A DNA stretch of 64,000 nucleotides. Source: Procambarus clarkii. Its lineage: Eukaryota; Arthropoda; Malacostraca; Decapoda; Cambaridae. Of this stretch, positions 39,073 to 51,800 are shown in pieces (position 1 is the first letter of the stretch; every line of letters begins with the position of its first letter). The notes under the pieces are model-generated. The model saw only the letters and a program-made list of their open reading frames with translations. It had not been told where the DNA came from and did no database searches. The translations under genes were made by a program, and so were the position numbers. The stretch lies in NCBI RefSeq assembly GCF_040958095.1, contig NC_091176.1, positions 43,327,969 to 43,391,968 on the forward strand, written 5' to 3'.

Positions 39073-41415
39073 AATTAAACCGCCTACAGGTTAAGTCTAT
39101 CAGGCGGTTGTATGACTCTTCCAGTTTTCTCAACTGGGACTCTGGGCCCGTTACATCTGGAGAACCTTCTTCTGAGTTACTAACAGCAGAGTCCCTAGGA
39201 TTATCTGTATCCACATTACCCCTGTTGAGCCTTGCTCTGCCTTCCTGTCTCCTGCAGGTGTTACCCCTTCATTATTAGCTTCAGCATCCCTATTTGCCTC
39301 ATCCACACCCAATGGGACCTCAAAATTCCCAGTGACCCTTTGCATGGGTCACCCATTACCCATTACAAAATTCCTTGCATATACTGCATCTTCCTCTTTA
39401 AACAAAACTTCTTCTCCCTGAGCCAACTAATTGGCCGAGCTAGTTACAGATTTTTCTTGATCTAGATCTGTCTTTACTGCTACCATGTGCACGTTGAAGA
39501 ACCTATTAAACAGTAATTCAGAAGGAGATTTACCAGTGACAGAATGAACAGCTTTTCTTTGATAATGCAAAAATCTTCAAAGCCTTGTACTAATAGTGGC
39601 TTCTGTAAATCGCTGTAACTCTTCTTTTAAGGCTCTCACTGCTCTCTCAGCCAGACCATTTGAAGAAGGATTATAGAGGGCAGGTGTTACAGGTTTAATA
39701 CCAATCTTTCTAAAAAAAATCCTCAATTTCCTCAGAAACAAAATAAGAAGCATTATCTGACACAACCATGTCTGTCAATCCAAAATTATAAAAAATTTTC
39801 CTGAGCAATTCACAAGTTACAGATGATGTCATGGAATTACACACATGAACATCCATAAATTTTGTGTATGAATCCACCACCACCAGGTAATATTTGTTAT
39901 CCATAGGTCCAGCATAATCTATATGAAGTCTAGACCAGGGTTTCCCAGTGTATGGCCAGGAAAGTACTGGGGCCTGGGGTTTCTGATAATTCTTAAAGCA
40001 AATGTGTCAATTTTTAGTTACTTCAGCAATATCTTGGTCCATTTTTGGCCACCAAACCCAACTTCTAGCTTCTTCTTTCATAGCATTTATGCCATTATGG
40101 CCTAAATGTTCCAAAATCTTACATCTAAGTTCCAGAGGAACCCCCATTCTATTCCCATATAAGAGTATATCCTGGTGAATACTAAGGTCAGCCTTTACCG
40201 CAGCATACTCTGACAATAATAAATTATCATTCCAGCCATATTTGAGATTCTTCCTCAACAGATTTAATTTGGGATCTCTACCAGTTGCCGTCCTAATAGT
40301 CTGGAATGAAATATCCTCAAAAGACATAGTTTTCACCAGGTTAACATACTCCACTGGAATACTGGAATTAAACTCTTCTGTAACAGGCAATCTACTTAAT
40401 GCTCAGCCACTACATTATCCTTGCCCGACTTTAATACCAAATCATACTCAAACCGTGAAAGTAGCAATGCCCATAGTTGAATTCTAGTATTATCATTAAC
40501 AAGAATTTGTTTACCTCTACCAAATAATCTTAACAGGGGTTGGGATTTTTTTCTGTTCTGTTTTAGAAGTCTGTTCTAGCAAGACATTTCCTACCCATCA
40601 GAAAATACCTCAGTTTTTTTTACAGCATATACCAAATCTAAGGCTTCTTTGTCTAATTGGTAATAATTCTTCTCTGCATGAGATAATTTCTTGCTAGCAA
40701 AACAGACTGCTTTTTCCTGGCATCTACTTCCTGTAATAATACTCAGCCCACTCGTACTGGGCAAGCATCAATCTCCAGTTTTAAAGGAAGTTTACCAGTA
40801 AAATTAGTGAGCACTGGAGAATTTATCAATTCCTGCTTAATATTCCTGAAATCCTTCTCATTCGCTGCCCACCTAACTCTAGCCCCTTTTTTCAATAATT
40901 TATACAAGTCAGCTAATTTTGTTGAAAAGTTCTTCACGAACTTACAAAAAGTATGTCACCATGCCTTCAAAAGACTGTACTTCCCCACTGATGTTGGGGC
41001 TGGGGGGGGGGGGGGCTATATAGTAAATACGTTTTTGTGAGGAGTAAAGCCCTTACCTGAAATATGGTACCCCAGGTATTCAATGACATTGGTCTTCATT
41101 GCTGTTTCACCCGCATTAATCTTCACATTGTGCTCTTGCAGAAGATTCAAAACCTTTTCTAATCTTGTATCATACTCTTCCTCATTCTCCCCGCATACAA
41201 TAATGTCATCTAAAAAGCTAGCAACACCCTCAATGTTTACTAACAAATGGGACATGAATCACTGAAAAATTTCTGGAGACGAGGAGAGTCCAAAAGGGAC
41301 TTTTACACTTAAATAACTCCTTATGAAAATTAATAACTAACAATTTCTGACACTCTGCATCTACAGGAGTTTGCAAGTAGGCATATTTCAGGTAAGTCTT
41401 AGAAAATTTTGTTCC
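39073..41415 (-). pseudogene. Gypsy pol: RT (3' part), RNase H, integrase
   Basis: In minus-strand order: RT with KLLVINFHKELFKC (about 41310) and the catalytic FLDD (41205-41216) followed by DIIVCGENEEEYDTRL; connection and RNase H start with KGARVRWAANEKDFRNIK and LKLEIDA (about 40755-40890); a poorly preserved RNase H; an integrase zinc-binding region with EHLGHNGINAMKEEARSW (about 40080-40110); and the integrase core with D (about 39873), D (about 39756) and E (about 39647), a D-D(35)E-like spacing. A one-base indel in an A run near 39715 splits the core. Several stops are present. Confidence 0.8.
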
Positions 41416-41420
41416 CCTTG

Positions 41421-42454
41421 TGTTACGGCCCTCTCGGGACGCAACGGGGTTCTTACTCTGATGTCGTTTGAGGAAGATATATATATCCGACCCCAAGCCA
41501 GTAGAGGCTTTCAAGGGATGCGATCCGTGACGCAAGTAACTTAAAGGGGGAAGGGAAAGAAAGCTAAGAACTTAATATTATAATTAGTACCATCACCATT
41601 TAAATATATAAAATAAAAGAGTACACAAGGGGGAGGGGTATTAACACTTTACAAAGGGGATCATGCACAATCTAGTCTTCTGCTGAAGACTCTTGATCAA
41701 GAAGCTAGATGCTGAGTCCGGGGTGCTTTCTTCGTGGCCTCAAGACGTGTCCTCTGAGAATGCCGAGCCTACCCTGGCCACAGGTCAGCCAAAACACAGG
41801 TCCACTGGGGGCACCGTCGTGGAGGCCGTCAACCACACGTCCAGCAGGTCTGCTGGCAGGTACTGAGCCACCAAGGCTGGTACGGCCACTCCACGAACGA
41901 TAAAAGGGGTACGCCCTAGACAGGAGTCTCGTGTGATATCACAAATCACCCTCCTGTCCTCAATACCCCAGTGGATGATCGTCTCCAACAGTCGGTCCCG
42001 GGTAAATCCTTTCACTGCCACTCCACTGGCAGGCTAACACACCACAGTGTTCTTCCGGGGGGACGACGTCACAACAGCTGCAGCAATCTTCACAGTATGG
42101 AGACTGGCTGCCTCGGGTAGACTGACTCCACCTTCAACACAGTGGTCCCAGGTCGGCTCTGTAAGCAGACACGTCATCAATAACCGGGACACTAATACAA
42201 CACACTTACGGGCTCGGGCGCAAACACCTGACGTATCCAGTCCATAGATGGCGCTGTCGTCGGAGCACCACCTCACCAGAGGTCAGGGGCGACGGTGTTG
42301 AGCGCTGAACCTGACTGGAAACTGGTCCTCGAGGCCAGTACACGCTGTCCTCACTAGGTGTCGTCGTCCGTTTGGCGGGGGTTTCGGGAGCTGACCCACA
42401 GATGGCGTGGTTGTCACTGCTCCAGGCTCGGACACTGGATCCGGGTTCGTAACA
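41421..42454. mobile_element. Solo LTR (1,034 bp) with 5-bp target duplication
   Basis: The ends are TGTTACGGCCC and GGTTCGTAACA, inverted at TGTTACG/CGTAACA. It is flanked on both sides by CCTTG (41416-41420 and 42455-42459). Removing it rejoins the RT of the surrounding gypsy element around its KIDELYLG region. With no internal sequence it is a solo LTR, normally left by recombination between the two LTRs of a full element. Short open frames inside are not genes. Confidence 0.85.
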
Positions 42455-42459
42455 CCTTG

Positions 42460-43050
42460 CAACCCAGGTACAACTCATCTATTTTTGGTAATGGGTATTT
42501 TTACAATGGATTAGGTTATTTAATTCTTTAAATATCTGCACATATTATCATGGATTTTGCGGTCTGCCTTCATCACTGGTACAGTTGGGGATGCCCATTC
42601 ACTATGTGAAATTGGCTCTAACATATACGATACGATAATTGGCATTATCGTATGCACTTAATGATTTTCCACATGTTTAACATTTAATTGTAACGTATCT
42701 GCCCACTCTCTAGACAGTGTTGACACTGCAGCACCGGTGTCCAATTTCAAGGGAACTAACTTCCCATCAATTACAAAAATTCACCACTTGTGACTTCACA
42801 GAACATACCTTCCTTTCCTTTCTCCGAATATTGTCTGCTTTCCTCACCTGCAGCTTCTTCAGACGGTTTACCTTCCTCTACTGTCTTGACCACAGTACCA
42901 TTATCTCTTCTTCCTGCATTCCCTGGTCGTATCCTCTCCAAGACTTAGCTATTTGTTTTCAAGTTTTCTCTTCACACTTTTCTCAAGTGCCCTTTCTTGT
43001 CACAAAAGTTCCATATGTAGTCCTTAAACTTGAAGTAGCCACTACTGTAT
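42460..43050 (-). pseudogene. Gypsy pol: zinc knuckle, protease and RT start
   Basis: The minus strand shows a decayed knuckle (FCDKKGHLRKV, about 42985-43010), an aspartic protease site LKLDTGAAVSTLSREW (about 42700-42745) with an intact DTGA, and the start of RT with EPISHSEWASPTVPVMKADR (about 42570-42630). The RT then continues across the solo LTR. Stops and frame changes are frequent. Most of Gag is missing beyond 43050. Confidence 0.7.
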
Positions 43051-43056
43051 TTGTAC

Positions 43057-43391
43057 TGTAACGTTTCTATTGTTACGTAAAGCATGGTGACAAATAAACA
43101 CAGACACTAAGATACTATATATATATTTGGTCGAATATACAGAAGTACACAGGTGATACTTTGGTGTGAGTTGAGCGCACTGAGCGTCGGTACAGTATCT
43201 CGCAAGTGTCTGCCCTAGACCACACTTGAAAGTAGACTAGTTAATGTTTGTTATTCTGCTGCTTATATGCTCGGGCAACACCTCACCGTGTTGCCCGTGC
43301 AACGCCTCACCTCATTCATCTCCAAAGGTTGACAGGAATATTAACAATGCATTTGGAGCGAGTATATTATTGGGATAATCTACTCGCTACA
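43057..43391 (-). mobile_element. Solo LTR (335 bp) with 4-bp target duplication
   Basis: The ends are TGTAACG on the left and CTCGCTACA on the right, flanked by GTAC on both sides (43053-43056 and 43392-43395). The minus strand carries an ATATAAG TATA-like box near 43270, so I place it on the minus strand, with moderate certainty. Confidence 0.7.
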
Positions 43392-43680
43392 GTACCAAGA
43401 GTGTGATCTGTAGAATTACTCAAAGCTACCCAAAGTCACCACAAGCTACTCAGAGCCAGCTAGTATTACATAAGTAATGAAGAAATATGGTATATTTACT
43501 ATAAAGTTGGTGCTGAGTGCAGAACATGATCAAACCTATTCTTACTCTGAAATAATCTAATTTCATAACGAAATTAAAAGTAAATATGTTGCAGGTGACG
43601 CCATGGGAAGTCGCTGGTCCAAGCGACAATGTTGTTGATTGACTTATGCAAGATATATGGTTGCCTGGAGAGTGTTTGCT
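43392..43680. other. Unassigned AT-rich sequence
   Basis: It could be residual gag of the gypsy element, but no motif was recognised. Confidence 0.25.
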
Positions 43681-43686
43681 GGCGTA

Positions 43687-44160
43687 TCAGCCTCCTGAAC
43701 ACAGTGATCCAGTCGTCGCACATCTCTGCTCAAATTGTCGCAAATTTAAGTGGTGATATAAACAAGAAGAATGCGTATTTATAATAATATCGGTGTATAC
43801 TGGCAGCAGGTTTTCATTTATACATGTCTCACTGAATATGACTGCATATTCTGTATTGATTATTTTCTGTTTTAAGGCTTCTATCCCTCTGACTAGTGCT
43901 CTTGCATCCGGGTTTAATTGGAAGAGGAGTTCTCCAAAAGTCATGTTCGTTCGAGGTGAAGAAAAAAAGAAATAAATAACTGAAGAATGTATTACACTTA
44001 TTATAAAATTTACACAACATTTTGAACCAACATGGTTCATTCTCAAGTGATGTTACAGTACAGGAAATTTATATTTATACTATTAGTGGATCAGGTGAAT
44101 ACAAGTGGATCGAACAATGGGGTCAGGTGTGAACAAATGGAATGAACAATGAGTATACTT
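43687..44160 (-). mobile_element. Penelope-like element, 5' region
   Basis: On the minus strand a leader carries a degenerate hammerhead core (44019-44046), followed by a coding start MTFGELLFQLNPDARALVRG through VIFSETCINENLLPVYTDI (about 43795-43940). This matches the N-terminus at 12803-12956 position by position. The frame ends soon after. The RT at 44385-45115 is on the other side and is separated from it by a foreign RNase H fragment. Confidence 0.65.
44019..44046 (-). ncRNA. Hammerhead ribozyme remnant
   Basis: The minus strand shows core UUGAGAA (44040-44046), one U, stem II GAACC/GGUUC with loop AUGUU, then AAAAU where GAAAC is expected. Stem III is lost. It shares the UUGANAA core with the complete copy at 12967-13019. 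Confidence 0.4.
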
Positions 44161-44161
44161 T

Positions 44162-44372
44162 TCGCAGAGGCTCAAAGCAGTCATAGAACGACAACTGGAA
44201 ACCATCTCAAGACCTTCAACGACTCATATCTTCACAGACGGATCAGTTGATCAAGAAAGAGGTTCTGCTGGGGCAGCAGTTTACACTACCAACCATGAAG
44301 CTTACTGGAGCATGAGTAGTGGGTGCTCAACATTGCAAACAGAATTATATGCCCTGAAGGAGGCATTCACTA
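44162..44372 (+). pseudogene. LINE RNase H domain fragment
   Basis: The plus strand encodes HIFTDGSVDQERGSAGAAVY and then LQTELYALKEA, with the TDGS and TELYAL motifs carrying two catalytic acidic residues of RNase H. This belongs to I-type LINEs that carry RNase H after RT. Only about 70 residues survive. Confidence 0.75.
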
Positions 44373-44384
44373 ATAAAGAGGTTC

Positions 44385-45115
44385 CTGTTTTTTTATTAGT
44401 ACATCCAAGAATGGCAGACTGTTATTTTCACTATTTTCATTTGTAAATAGGAGGACTGACTCTAGATGGCTTTTTAGATCAATTAGTTCATCTGAGTCTT
44501 TTACTATGACGAATATGTCATCTACATAACGGCAGTATACAATTGGTGTTTACCTACTACTGAAGACTCTGTCTTCGATAGTTCCCATGTAAAAAATAGC
44601 GAATAACGCTCCTAAGGGGAGCCCATTGCTACTCCGTCTATTTGTAGATACATGTTACCTTGCGGACTGATGAAAGATGTCCTGTATCATGTCTATGGTG
44701 GTGTCGACTGGGACGTTGGTAAATAGGGATTCGGCATCCAGGGAAGCAATAATTTCATCGGGCTGTGTGGTTTTGATTAATTCTAGGAAATCTGCTGATT
44801 GTAGACTGTAATTGCCTGTAGTGTATGGAGGTAGGAGTTCGTTAAGCCTTTTTGCCAGGTGATAGGTTGGAGTTGGTATTTGGCTGATTATTGAGCGTAG
44901 TGGTTTACCTGTTACCTAGTAATGGTTTTGTTCACTTTGTGTTTAAGGTCTTCCACAGGGTTCCTCGTGATTCGTTGAAATGTAGTGTCATCACTGAGGA
45001 TGTCGCTGATTTTATTCATGTATTCTTGGGTAGTAATCATCACATATGCTGCTGTCTTGTCAGCTTCTCTTATTGTTACATCGTCCAGATTTTTTAGTTG
45101 TTTTGCTGCTTCGTT
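44385..45115 (-). pseudogene. Penelope-like RT (YVDD), frameshifted
   Basis: Minus-strand motifs in order: READKTAAYVMITTQEYMNK (about 45010-45070), GKPLRSIISQIPTPTYHLAK (about 44860-44915), ASLDAESLFTNVPVDTTIDM (about 44700-44755), a damaged GLPLG region (about 44615) and CRYVDDIFVI with the catalytic YVDD near 44515-44530. Two frame changes occur. This is a classical PLE RT, better preserved than the copy at 20303-21400. The thumb and GIY-YIG are absent. Confidence 0.8.
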
Positions 45116-45634
45116 GATAATATAATAATATCCTGCATAAATAGCCATAAAACATTTAATCTTTATTAAAAAAACGTGACTTGAAGTTAAATAAACTTCA
45201 TAGGACAATAGTTTTGTTATATAGATACTAACGTTATTCATTGGTATTTGTTCACTACTTAAACTACCCATGTCTTTTTCGCTCATAAAACACCAAACCC
45301 TACATGCTCTCTGATATATTGCTTAATTAATTAATTAATTAATTAACAGAGATTCACAAATAAAGATTATATTTGTATATGTTATCAGAGTGGTAGAGAT
45401 AAAATAGTTTTTGTGAATCCATCACAGAGATGGATTCATCTTATTAGATAGGAAAGATATTTATATTTTGAACAAGGTTCTTGGCCAGCGCTCTCCCTAT
45501 CAATGGGAACTACGACCTTTAGAAGATCAATGTTAACTTAAAAAACTTCTTGATACTGTAATAAATGAAGTTTTCTATGTCATCATAAAGACAGAAATAT
45601 AAGCTGCATGTTAATACTTTTGTATAAATATATA
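45116..45634. other. Unassigned AT-rich sequence
   Basis: It includes a short (TTAA)n near 45323-45345. The hairpin-prone block TTTTTGTGAATCCATCACAGA near 45410 is noted. No gene seen. Confidence 0.3.
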
Positions 45635-45638
45635 TTTA

Positions 45639-45732
<94 letters not shown>

Positions 45733-45733
45733 C
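45635..45733. repeat. (TA)n / (TTTA)n microsatellite
   Basis: A short TTTA block leads into about 40 TA units with one G interruption. Confidence 0.95.
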
Positions 45734-45734
45734 A

Positions 45735-48440
45735 AGAAGGTACATTGGGTTTATGAAAATACATAACATTGGTGTCTTTACATTCTTGTAAAGCCACTAG
45801 CACGCATATCGTTTCAGGCAGGTCATTAATCTAACAGATAATTTTAAGTAGGTAATTTATAAGAAAATTTGACATTAATAGGTACATTAAAATAAAATTT
45901 GAGGGTTATCAACAGGTACATTGTAGCAAAATTTGAGGATTATTTAAAGGTATTTTGAAGTAAAATATGCATTCAGAGTAACACCATGATATAAGAGGAT
46001 AGCAATGATTACAAGGGTAAAGTAATGTACATGTTATGTAAAGGCTCATGTACATATAGCACTAGATACAATGCGAGTTAAAAGCACTAAGTAGGAATAT
46101 GAAGGTGAAATTAGGCACTTTTTTTTTAATAAGGCAAAAGTTGGACAGCTTATCAATTCGTTAGTGAGTGAGTTCCATAGACTAGGTCCCTTTATTTGCA
46201 TAGTGTTTTTACACAGATTAAGTTTGACTTCTGGGGATACCAAAGAGATATTTATTTCTGGTGTGGTGATTATGGGTTCTATTACATCTGTCCAGGAAGA
46301 GTTTCAGAACAGGGTTTGCATTTAAGAGCAGGGTTTTGAAAATCATTGGTGTATATAAGAAATAGGAGAGGCACTAGGATGCTGCCCTGTGGCACTCCTA
46401 TGGTTAATGGTAGAGTGGGAGAGGTTTTATCATTGATGGGGCTACATATTGGTGTCTGTCACTAAGATAGGATCATATATAGTTCAGGGCAAGGCCTCGG
46501 ATTCCATAATGGTGGAGTTTAAGTAAGAGGTAGTTATGGTTAACAGAATCAAAGGCCTTTCTCAGGTCAATGAAGAGTCCAATCTGAAACTCATTTTTGT
46601 GAAGGGCTGAGTAGATTATATCAAGGAGACTAATAATTGCATCGTTGGAACTCTTTTTAGGGAGCGGTAGCCAGACTGACCGGGACTTAATATGTTGAAT
46701 TTTAGGTAGGTTTTTTAGTATGGTGAATTTTAGGTTTTAGGAGGTGGTGGTAGAGCTGTTTGTAAATAATTTGTTCAAATATTTTTGATAATATACGTAG
46801 ATTTGATATGGTCTGTAATTGCTTATGTCTTTCGGATGAACCTTTATGAACTGGCGTTACTCTTGTTTTTTTAAGGATATCAGGGAATGAATGACATACT
46901 AGAGATTTGTTGAACAGCGGAGCTTTGGGTGCACAAGGGCATGGGAGGTGCTCTTGTATACCATAGATGGTATTTCACTAATGTTCCCAGCTTTGGTTTC
47001 CAGTAAGTGAATGATGGACACAATTCAGTGATTCAATGAGTCACCAGTCGGGCTGATTGGTGAAAGGAGAAAAGAATTTGGATAGCTGCCTGAAAGATAT
47101 GTGGTAATATGTGTCTTGAGTCTTTGGAAATTTTCTGGCAAGGTTAGCACCAAGCACCTATTAAATTCTGTTCCCGCTTCAAGATCTGTTGCAGGTGTAT
47201 AATCATCCTTGGAGAGTTTCATCTGGTTATGTGAATGTTGTTTAGCTCCTAGGATGATAGAGATGGCTCTCCATGTGCTTTTCATGTTGCCTTTTGTTTC
47301 TTGGAATCTACTCACAATAGGAAAGTTTTGCTTTTCTTATTATACTGGTAAGCATTGTTGAGTACCTCTTAACTACTTCCTTTGTAACTAGGCCATTCCT
47401 AAGATTTTTTCATATTCATGTTTCTTATTGATTGATTATGCCACTTGTGAGCCAGTGATTGTCTAATTTTTAGCCGGTTACTTGCTTGGTGAGGAGAGAA
47501 AAATTAGTGTTGTAAAGACTCAGAGTTTTGGAAAGGAAGAGGTTAATTAACTAATGAATTTATATCCTGTGTATTATTACATTCAGATTCCCAGTATATA
47601 TTGTGAAGTGCATTTGTGAGATTGTCAATTGCTGCTTCACTGTGTAACCTGAAGGTAAGTTTCTTGTTCGCTGGTGGTGTTATGTCCATGTTTGCTATAA
47701 GGAAGGTAGAATAGTGGTCAGTTCTGTCAGTGATTATACCAGATGCAATGGGAGCTACTACGTTAGTCCATAAGTGTTCCAAGGTAGTGGCAGATGTTTG
47801 AGTGACTCGGGTGGGCTTGGTGATTGTGGGGATTAGCATACAGGAGTTCATGCAGTTTAGGAAATAGTCGACTTGAGGCTATTTTGTTGACACAGGTCAG
47901 TATTGAAGTCACCTCCTAGAATGATGTGATTTTAGTTGAGATTGTTATTTACGATAAGATTCCTTGGGTTATCTGATAATGAAGCTTTGTTAGTATTGGC
48001 AAATCTATAGATAGCTCCTATAATCAAGGAGGATTTAAGGGAACTCCTTGAAGTGATCAAAGGTATATTCACAGTAATCATCTCTATCACTAATGATACT
48101 ATTGCAGATGAAGGTATCTTGGTAATATATAGTTGTGCTACTTTCTTTTTAGTTAGGCCTACAGTTGTGAATGGCTTTGTAACCAACAAAGTTGTAAAGT
48201 TGGGTATGGTCTCTATTTAGCCAGGTTTCTTTTAAAATAAGGACCCATAGTTTAGTACTTACTGCTGTGAATAGTGCATTTATATCATCAAAAATGATTA
48301 CCACGTGATCTGACATTTTGGTGAAAAACTGATAGGCAAATGTTATTCTGGAGTTTGTTTTTTGCAAGGTTTGCTGTGTAATACCTGCAGTAGTGATGAT
48401 CAATATACTGGCTATTGTAAATTTGTGACAGCAGATTTAG
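45735..48440 (-). pseudogene. LINE ORF2 (endonuclease + RT), degenerate
   Basis: Minus-strand order: endonuclease start (ILKETWLNRDHTQLYNFVGY, about 48180-48240), SSLIIGAIYRFAN (about 47995-48030), GGDFNTDL, TKPTRVTQTSATTLEHLW with DHYST in place of SDHxP (about 47700-47820); linker NMKSTWRAISIILGAK (about 47240-47290); RT with SNDAIISLLDIIYSALHKNE, FIDLRKAFDSVNHNYLLLKL and GVPQGSILVPLLF (46370-46660). The FADD segment is deleted. A C-terminal region follows (MQIKGPSLWNSLTNELIS, about 46150-46200), then a 3' UTR ending in the GCCTGAAACG/GTAAAGCCACTAGC tail. Many frameshifts. Confidence 0.8.
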
Positions 48441-48811
48441 TTCAGGATCACTATCAGCTTGCATGTAGATGCAATTGAGTCAAAATACAATAAGGTAAGA
48501 AATTACCGAAAATTTCCCAATGCAATTTAGTCAAATACTATATCTGCTGTAAATATTAAATAACAATAGTAAAAAAATAAAAATGAAGAACCACATTTAA
48601 ATGAAACAAGTAAAAGTAAAATATAGCTCATTGTACTGTGACAGTAATAACAAATAACAATACAGTAAGTGACAAATGAAGAAATGAACAATGTAAAATG
48701 GTGGGATAAACAAGATAAAAACAAAATAAAATTTAAAACCTTTTGAATGGAAAGGCAGAGCTATAGTATACTTTGGTTGTTAGATGAAACTATAAGGTAC
48801 ACTCTGGTGTT
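48441..48811. other. AT-rich spacer of the LINE
   Basis: Between the endonuclease and the minisatellite. No motif recognised. Confidence 0.3.
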
Positions 48812-51800
48812 GAGAAGGTTCTGTGGTAGAGGGACCCCAGGGGTAGTGTTCTGTGGTAGAGGGGACCCCAGGGATAGTGTTCTGTGGTAGAGGGACCCCA
48901 GGGATAGTGTTCTGTGGTAGAGGGACCCCAGGGATAGTGTTCTGTGGTAGAGGGACTCCAGGGATAGTGTTCTGTGGTAGAGGGACCCCAGGGATAGTGT
49001 TCTGTGGTAGAGGGACCCCAGGGGTAGTGTTCTGTGGTAGAGGGGACCCCAGGGATAGTGTTCTGTGGTAGAGGGACCCCAGGGATAGTGTTCTGTGGTA
49101 GAGGGACCCCAGGGATAGTGTTCTGTGGTAGAGGGACCCCAGGGATAGTGTTCTGTGGTAGAGGGACCCAAGGGATAGTGTTCTGTGGTAGAGGGACCCC
49201 AGGGATAGTGTTCTGTGGTAGAGGGACCCCGGGGATAGTGTTCTGTGGTAGAGGGGACTCCAGGGATAGTGTTCTGTGGTAGAGGGACCCCAGGGATAGT
49301 GTTCTGTGGTAGAGGGACCCCAGGGATAGTGTTCTGTGGTAGAGGGACCCCAGGGATAGTGTTCTGTGGTAGAGGGACCCCAGGGATAGTGTTCTGTGGT
49401 AGAGGGACCCCAGGGATAGTGTTCTGTGGTAGAGGGACTCCAGGGATAGTGTTCTGTGGTAGAGGGACCCCAGGGATAGTGTTCTGTGGTAGAGGGACTC
49501 CAGGGATAGTGTTCTGTGGTAGAGGGACCCCAGGGATAGTGTTCTGTGGTAGAGGAACTCCAGGGATAGTGTTCTGTGGTAGAGGGACCCCAGGGATAGT
49601 GTTCTGTGGTAGAGGGACTCCAGGGATAGTGTTCTGTGGTAGAGAGACCCCAGGGATAGTGTTCTGTGGTAGAGGGACTCCAGGGATAGTGTTCTGTGGT
49701 AGAGTGACTCCTGGGATAGGGTTCTGTGGTAGAGGGACCCCAGGGATAGTGTTCTGTGGTAGAGGGGCCACAGGGATAGTGTTCTGTGGTAGAGGAACCC
49801 CAGGGATAGTGTTCTGTGGTAGAGGGACTCCAGGGATAGTGTTCTGTGGTAGAGGGACTCCAGGGATAGTGTTCTGTGGTAGAGGGACCCCAGGGATAGT
49901 GTTCTGTGGTAGAGGGACCCCAGGGATAGTGTTCTGTGGTAGAGGGACCCCAGGGATAGTGTTCTGTGGTAGAGGGGACTCCAGGGATAGTGTTCTGTGG
50001 TAGAGGGACTCCAGGGATAGGGTTCTGTGGTAGAGGGACTCCAGGGATAGTGTTCTGTGGTAGAGGGACCCCGGGGATAGTGTTCTGTGGTAGAGGGGAC
50101 CCCAGGGATAGTGTTCTGTGGTAGAGGGACTCCATGGATAGTGTTCTGTGGTAGAGGGGACCCCAGGGATAATGTTCTGTGGTAGAGGGACTCCAGGGAT
50201 AGGGTTCTGTGGTAAAGGGACTCCAGGGATAGTGTTCTGTGGTAGAGGGACCCCAGGGATAGTGTTCTGTGGTAGAGGGGACCCCAGGGATAGTGTTCTG
50301 TGGTAGAGGGACCCCAGGGATAGTGTTCTGTGGTAGAGGGGCCACAGGGATAGTGTTCTGTGGTAGAGGGACCCCAGGGATAGTGTTCTGTGGTAGAGGG
50401 ACTCCAGGGATAGTGTTCTGTGGTAGAGGGACCCCAGGGATAGTGTTCTGTGGTAGAGGGACTCCAGGGATAGTGTTCTGTGATAGAGGGGACCCCAGGG
50501 ATAGGGTTCTCTGGTAGAGGGGACCCCCAGGGATAGTGTTCTGTGGTAGAGGGACTCCAGGGATAGGGTTCTGTGGTAGAGGGACTCCAGGGATAGTGTT
50601 CTGTGGTAGAGGGATCCCAGGGATAGTGTTCTGTGGTAGAGGGGACCCCAGGGATAGTGTTCTGTGGTAGAGGGACTCCAGGGATAGTGTTCTGTGGTAG
50701 AGGGACACCAGGGATAGTGTTCTGTGGTAGAGGGACTCCAGGGATAGTGTTATGTGGTAGAGGGACTCCAGAGATAGGGTTCTGTGGTAGAGGGGAACCC
50801 AGGGATAGTGTTCTGTGGTAGAGGGACCCCAGGGATAGTGTTCTGACGTAGGTAGAAGGACCCCAGGGATAGTGTTCTGTGGTAGAGGGACTCCAGGGAT
50901 AGTGTTCTGAGGTAGGTAGAAGGACCCCAGGGATAGTGTTCTGTAGTAGAAGGACTCCAGGGATAGTGTTCTGTGGTAGAGGGACCCAAGGATAGTGTTC
51001 TGTGGTAGAGGGACTCCAGAGATAGGGTTCTGTGGTAGAGGGGAACCCAGGGATAGTGTTCTGTGGTAGAGGGACTCCAGGGATAGTGTTCTGTGGTAGA
51101 GGGACCCAGGGATAGTGTTCTGTGGTAGAGGGACTCCAGAGATAGGGTTCTGTTGTAGAGGGGATCCCAGGGATAGTGTTCTGTGGTAGAGCGACTCCAG
51201 GGATAGTGCTCTGTGGTAGAGGGACCCCAGGGATAGTGTTCTGTGGTAGAGGGACTCCAGGGATAGTGTTCTGTGGTAGAGGGACCCCAGGGATAGTGTT
51301 CTGTGGTAGAGGGACTCCAGAGATAGGGTTCTGTGGTAGAGGGACTCCAGGGATAGTGTTCTGTAGTAGAGGGGACCCCAGGGATAGGGTTCTGTGGTAG
51401 AGGGATCCCAGGGATAGTGTTCTGTGGTAGAGGGACTCCAGGGATAGTGTTCTGTAGTAGAGGGGACCCCAGGGATAGGGTTCTGTGGTAGAGGGACCCC
51501 AGAGATAGGGTTCTGTGGTACAGGGGAGTCCAGGGATAGGGTTCTGTGGTAGAGGGGACTCCAGGGATAGGGTTTTGTGGTAGAGGGGACCCCAGGGATA
51601 GTGTTCTGTGGTAGAGGGACTCCAGGGATAGGGTTCTGTGGTAGAGGGGACCCCAGGGATAGGGTTCTGTGGTAGAGGGGACCACAGGGATAGGGTTCTG
51701 TGGTAGAGGGACTCCAGGGATAGTGTTCTGTGGTAGAGGGACCCCAGGGATAGTGTTCTGTAGTAGAGGGGACCCCAGGGATAGGGTTCTGTGGTAGAGG

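Noticed and set aside
41709-42478. Coding frames of 60-90 codons on both strands
   Set aside because: All lie within the 1,034-bp solo LTR bounded by CCTTG duplications and show no known domain.
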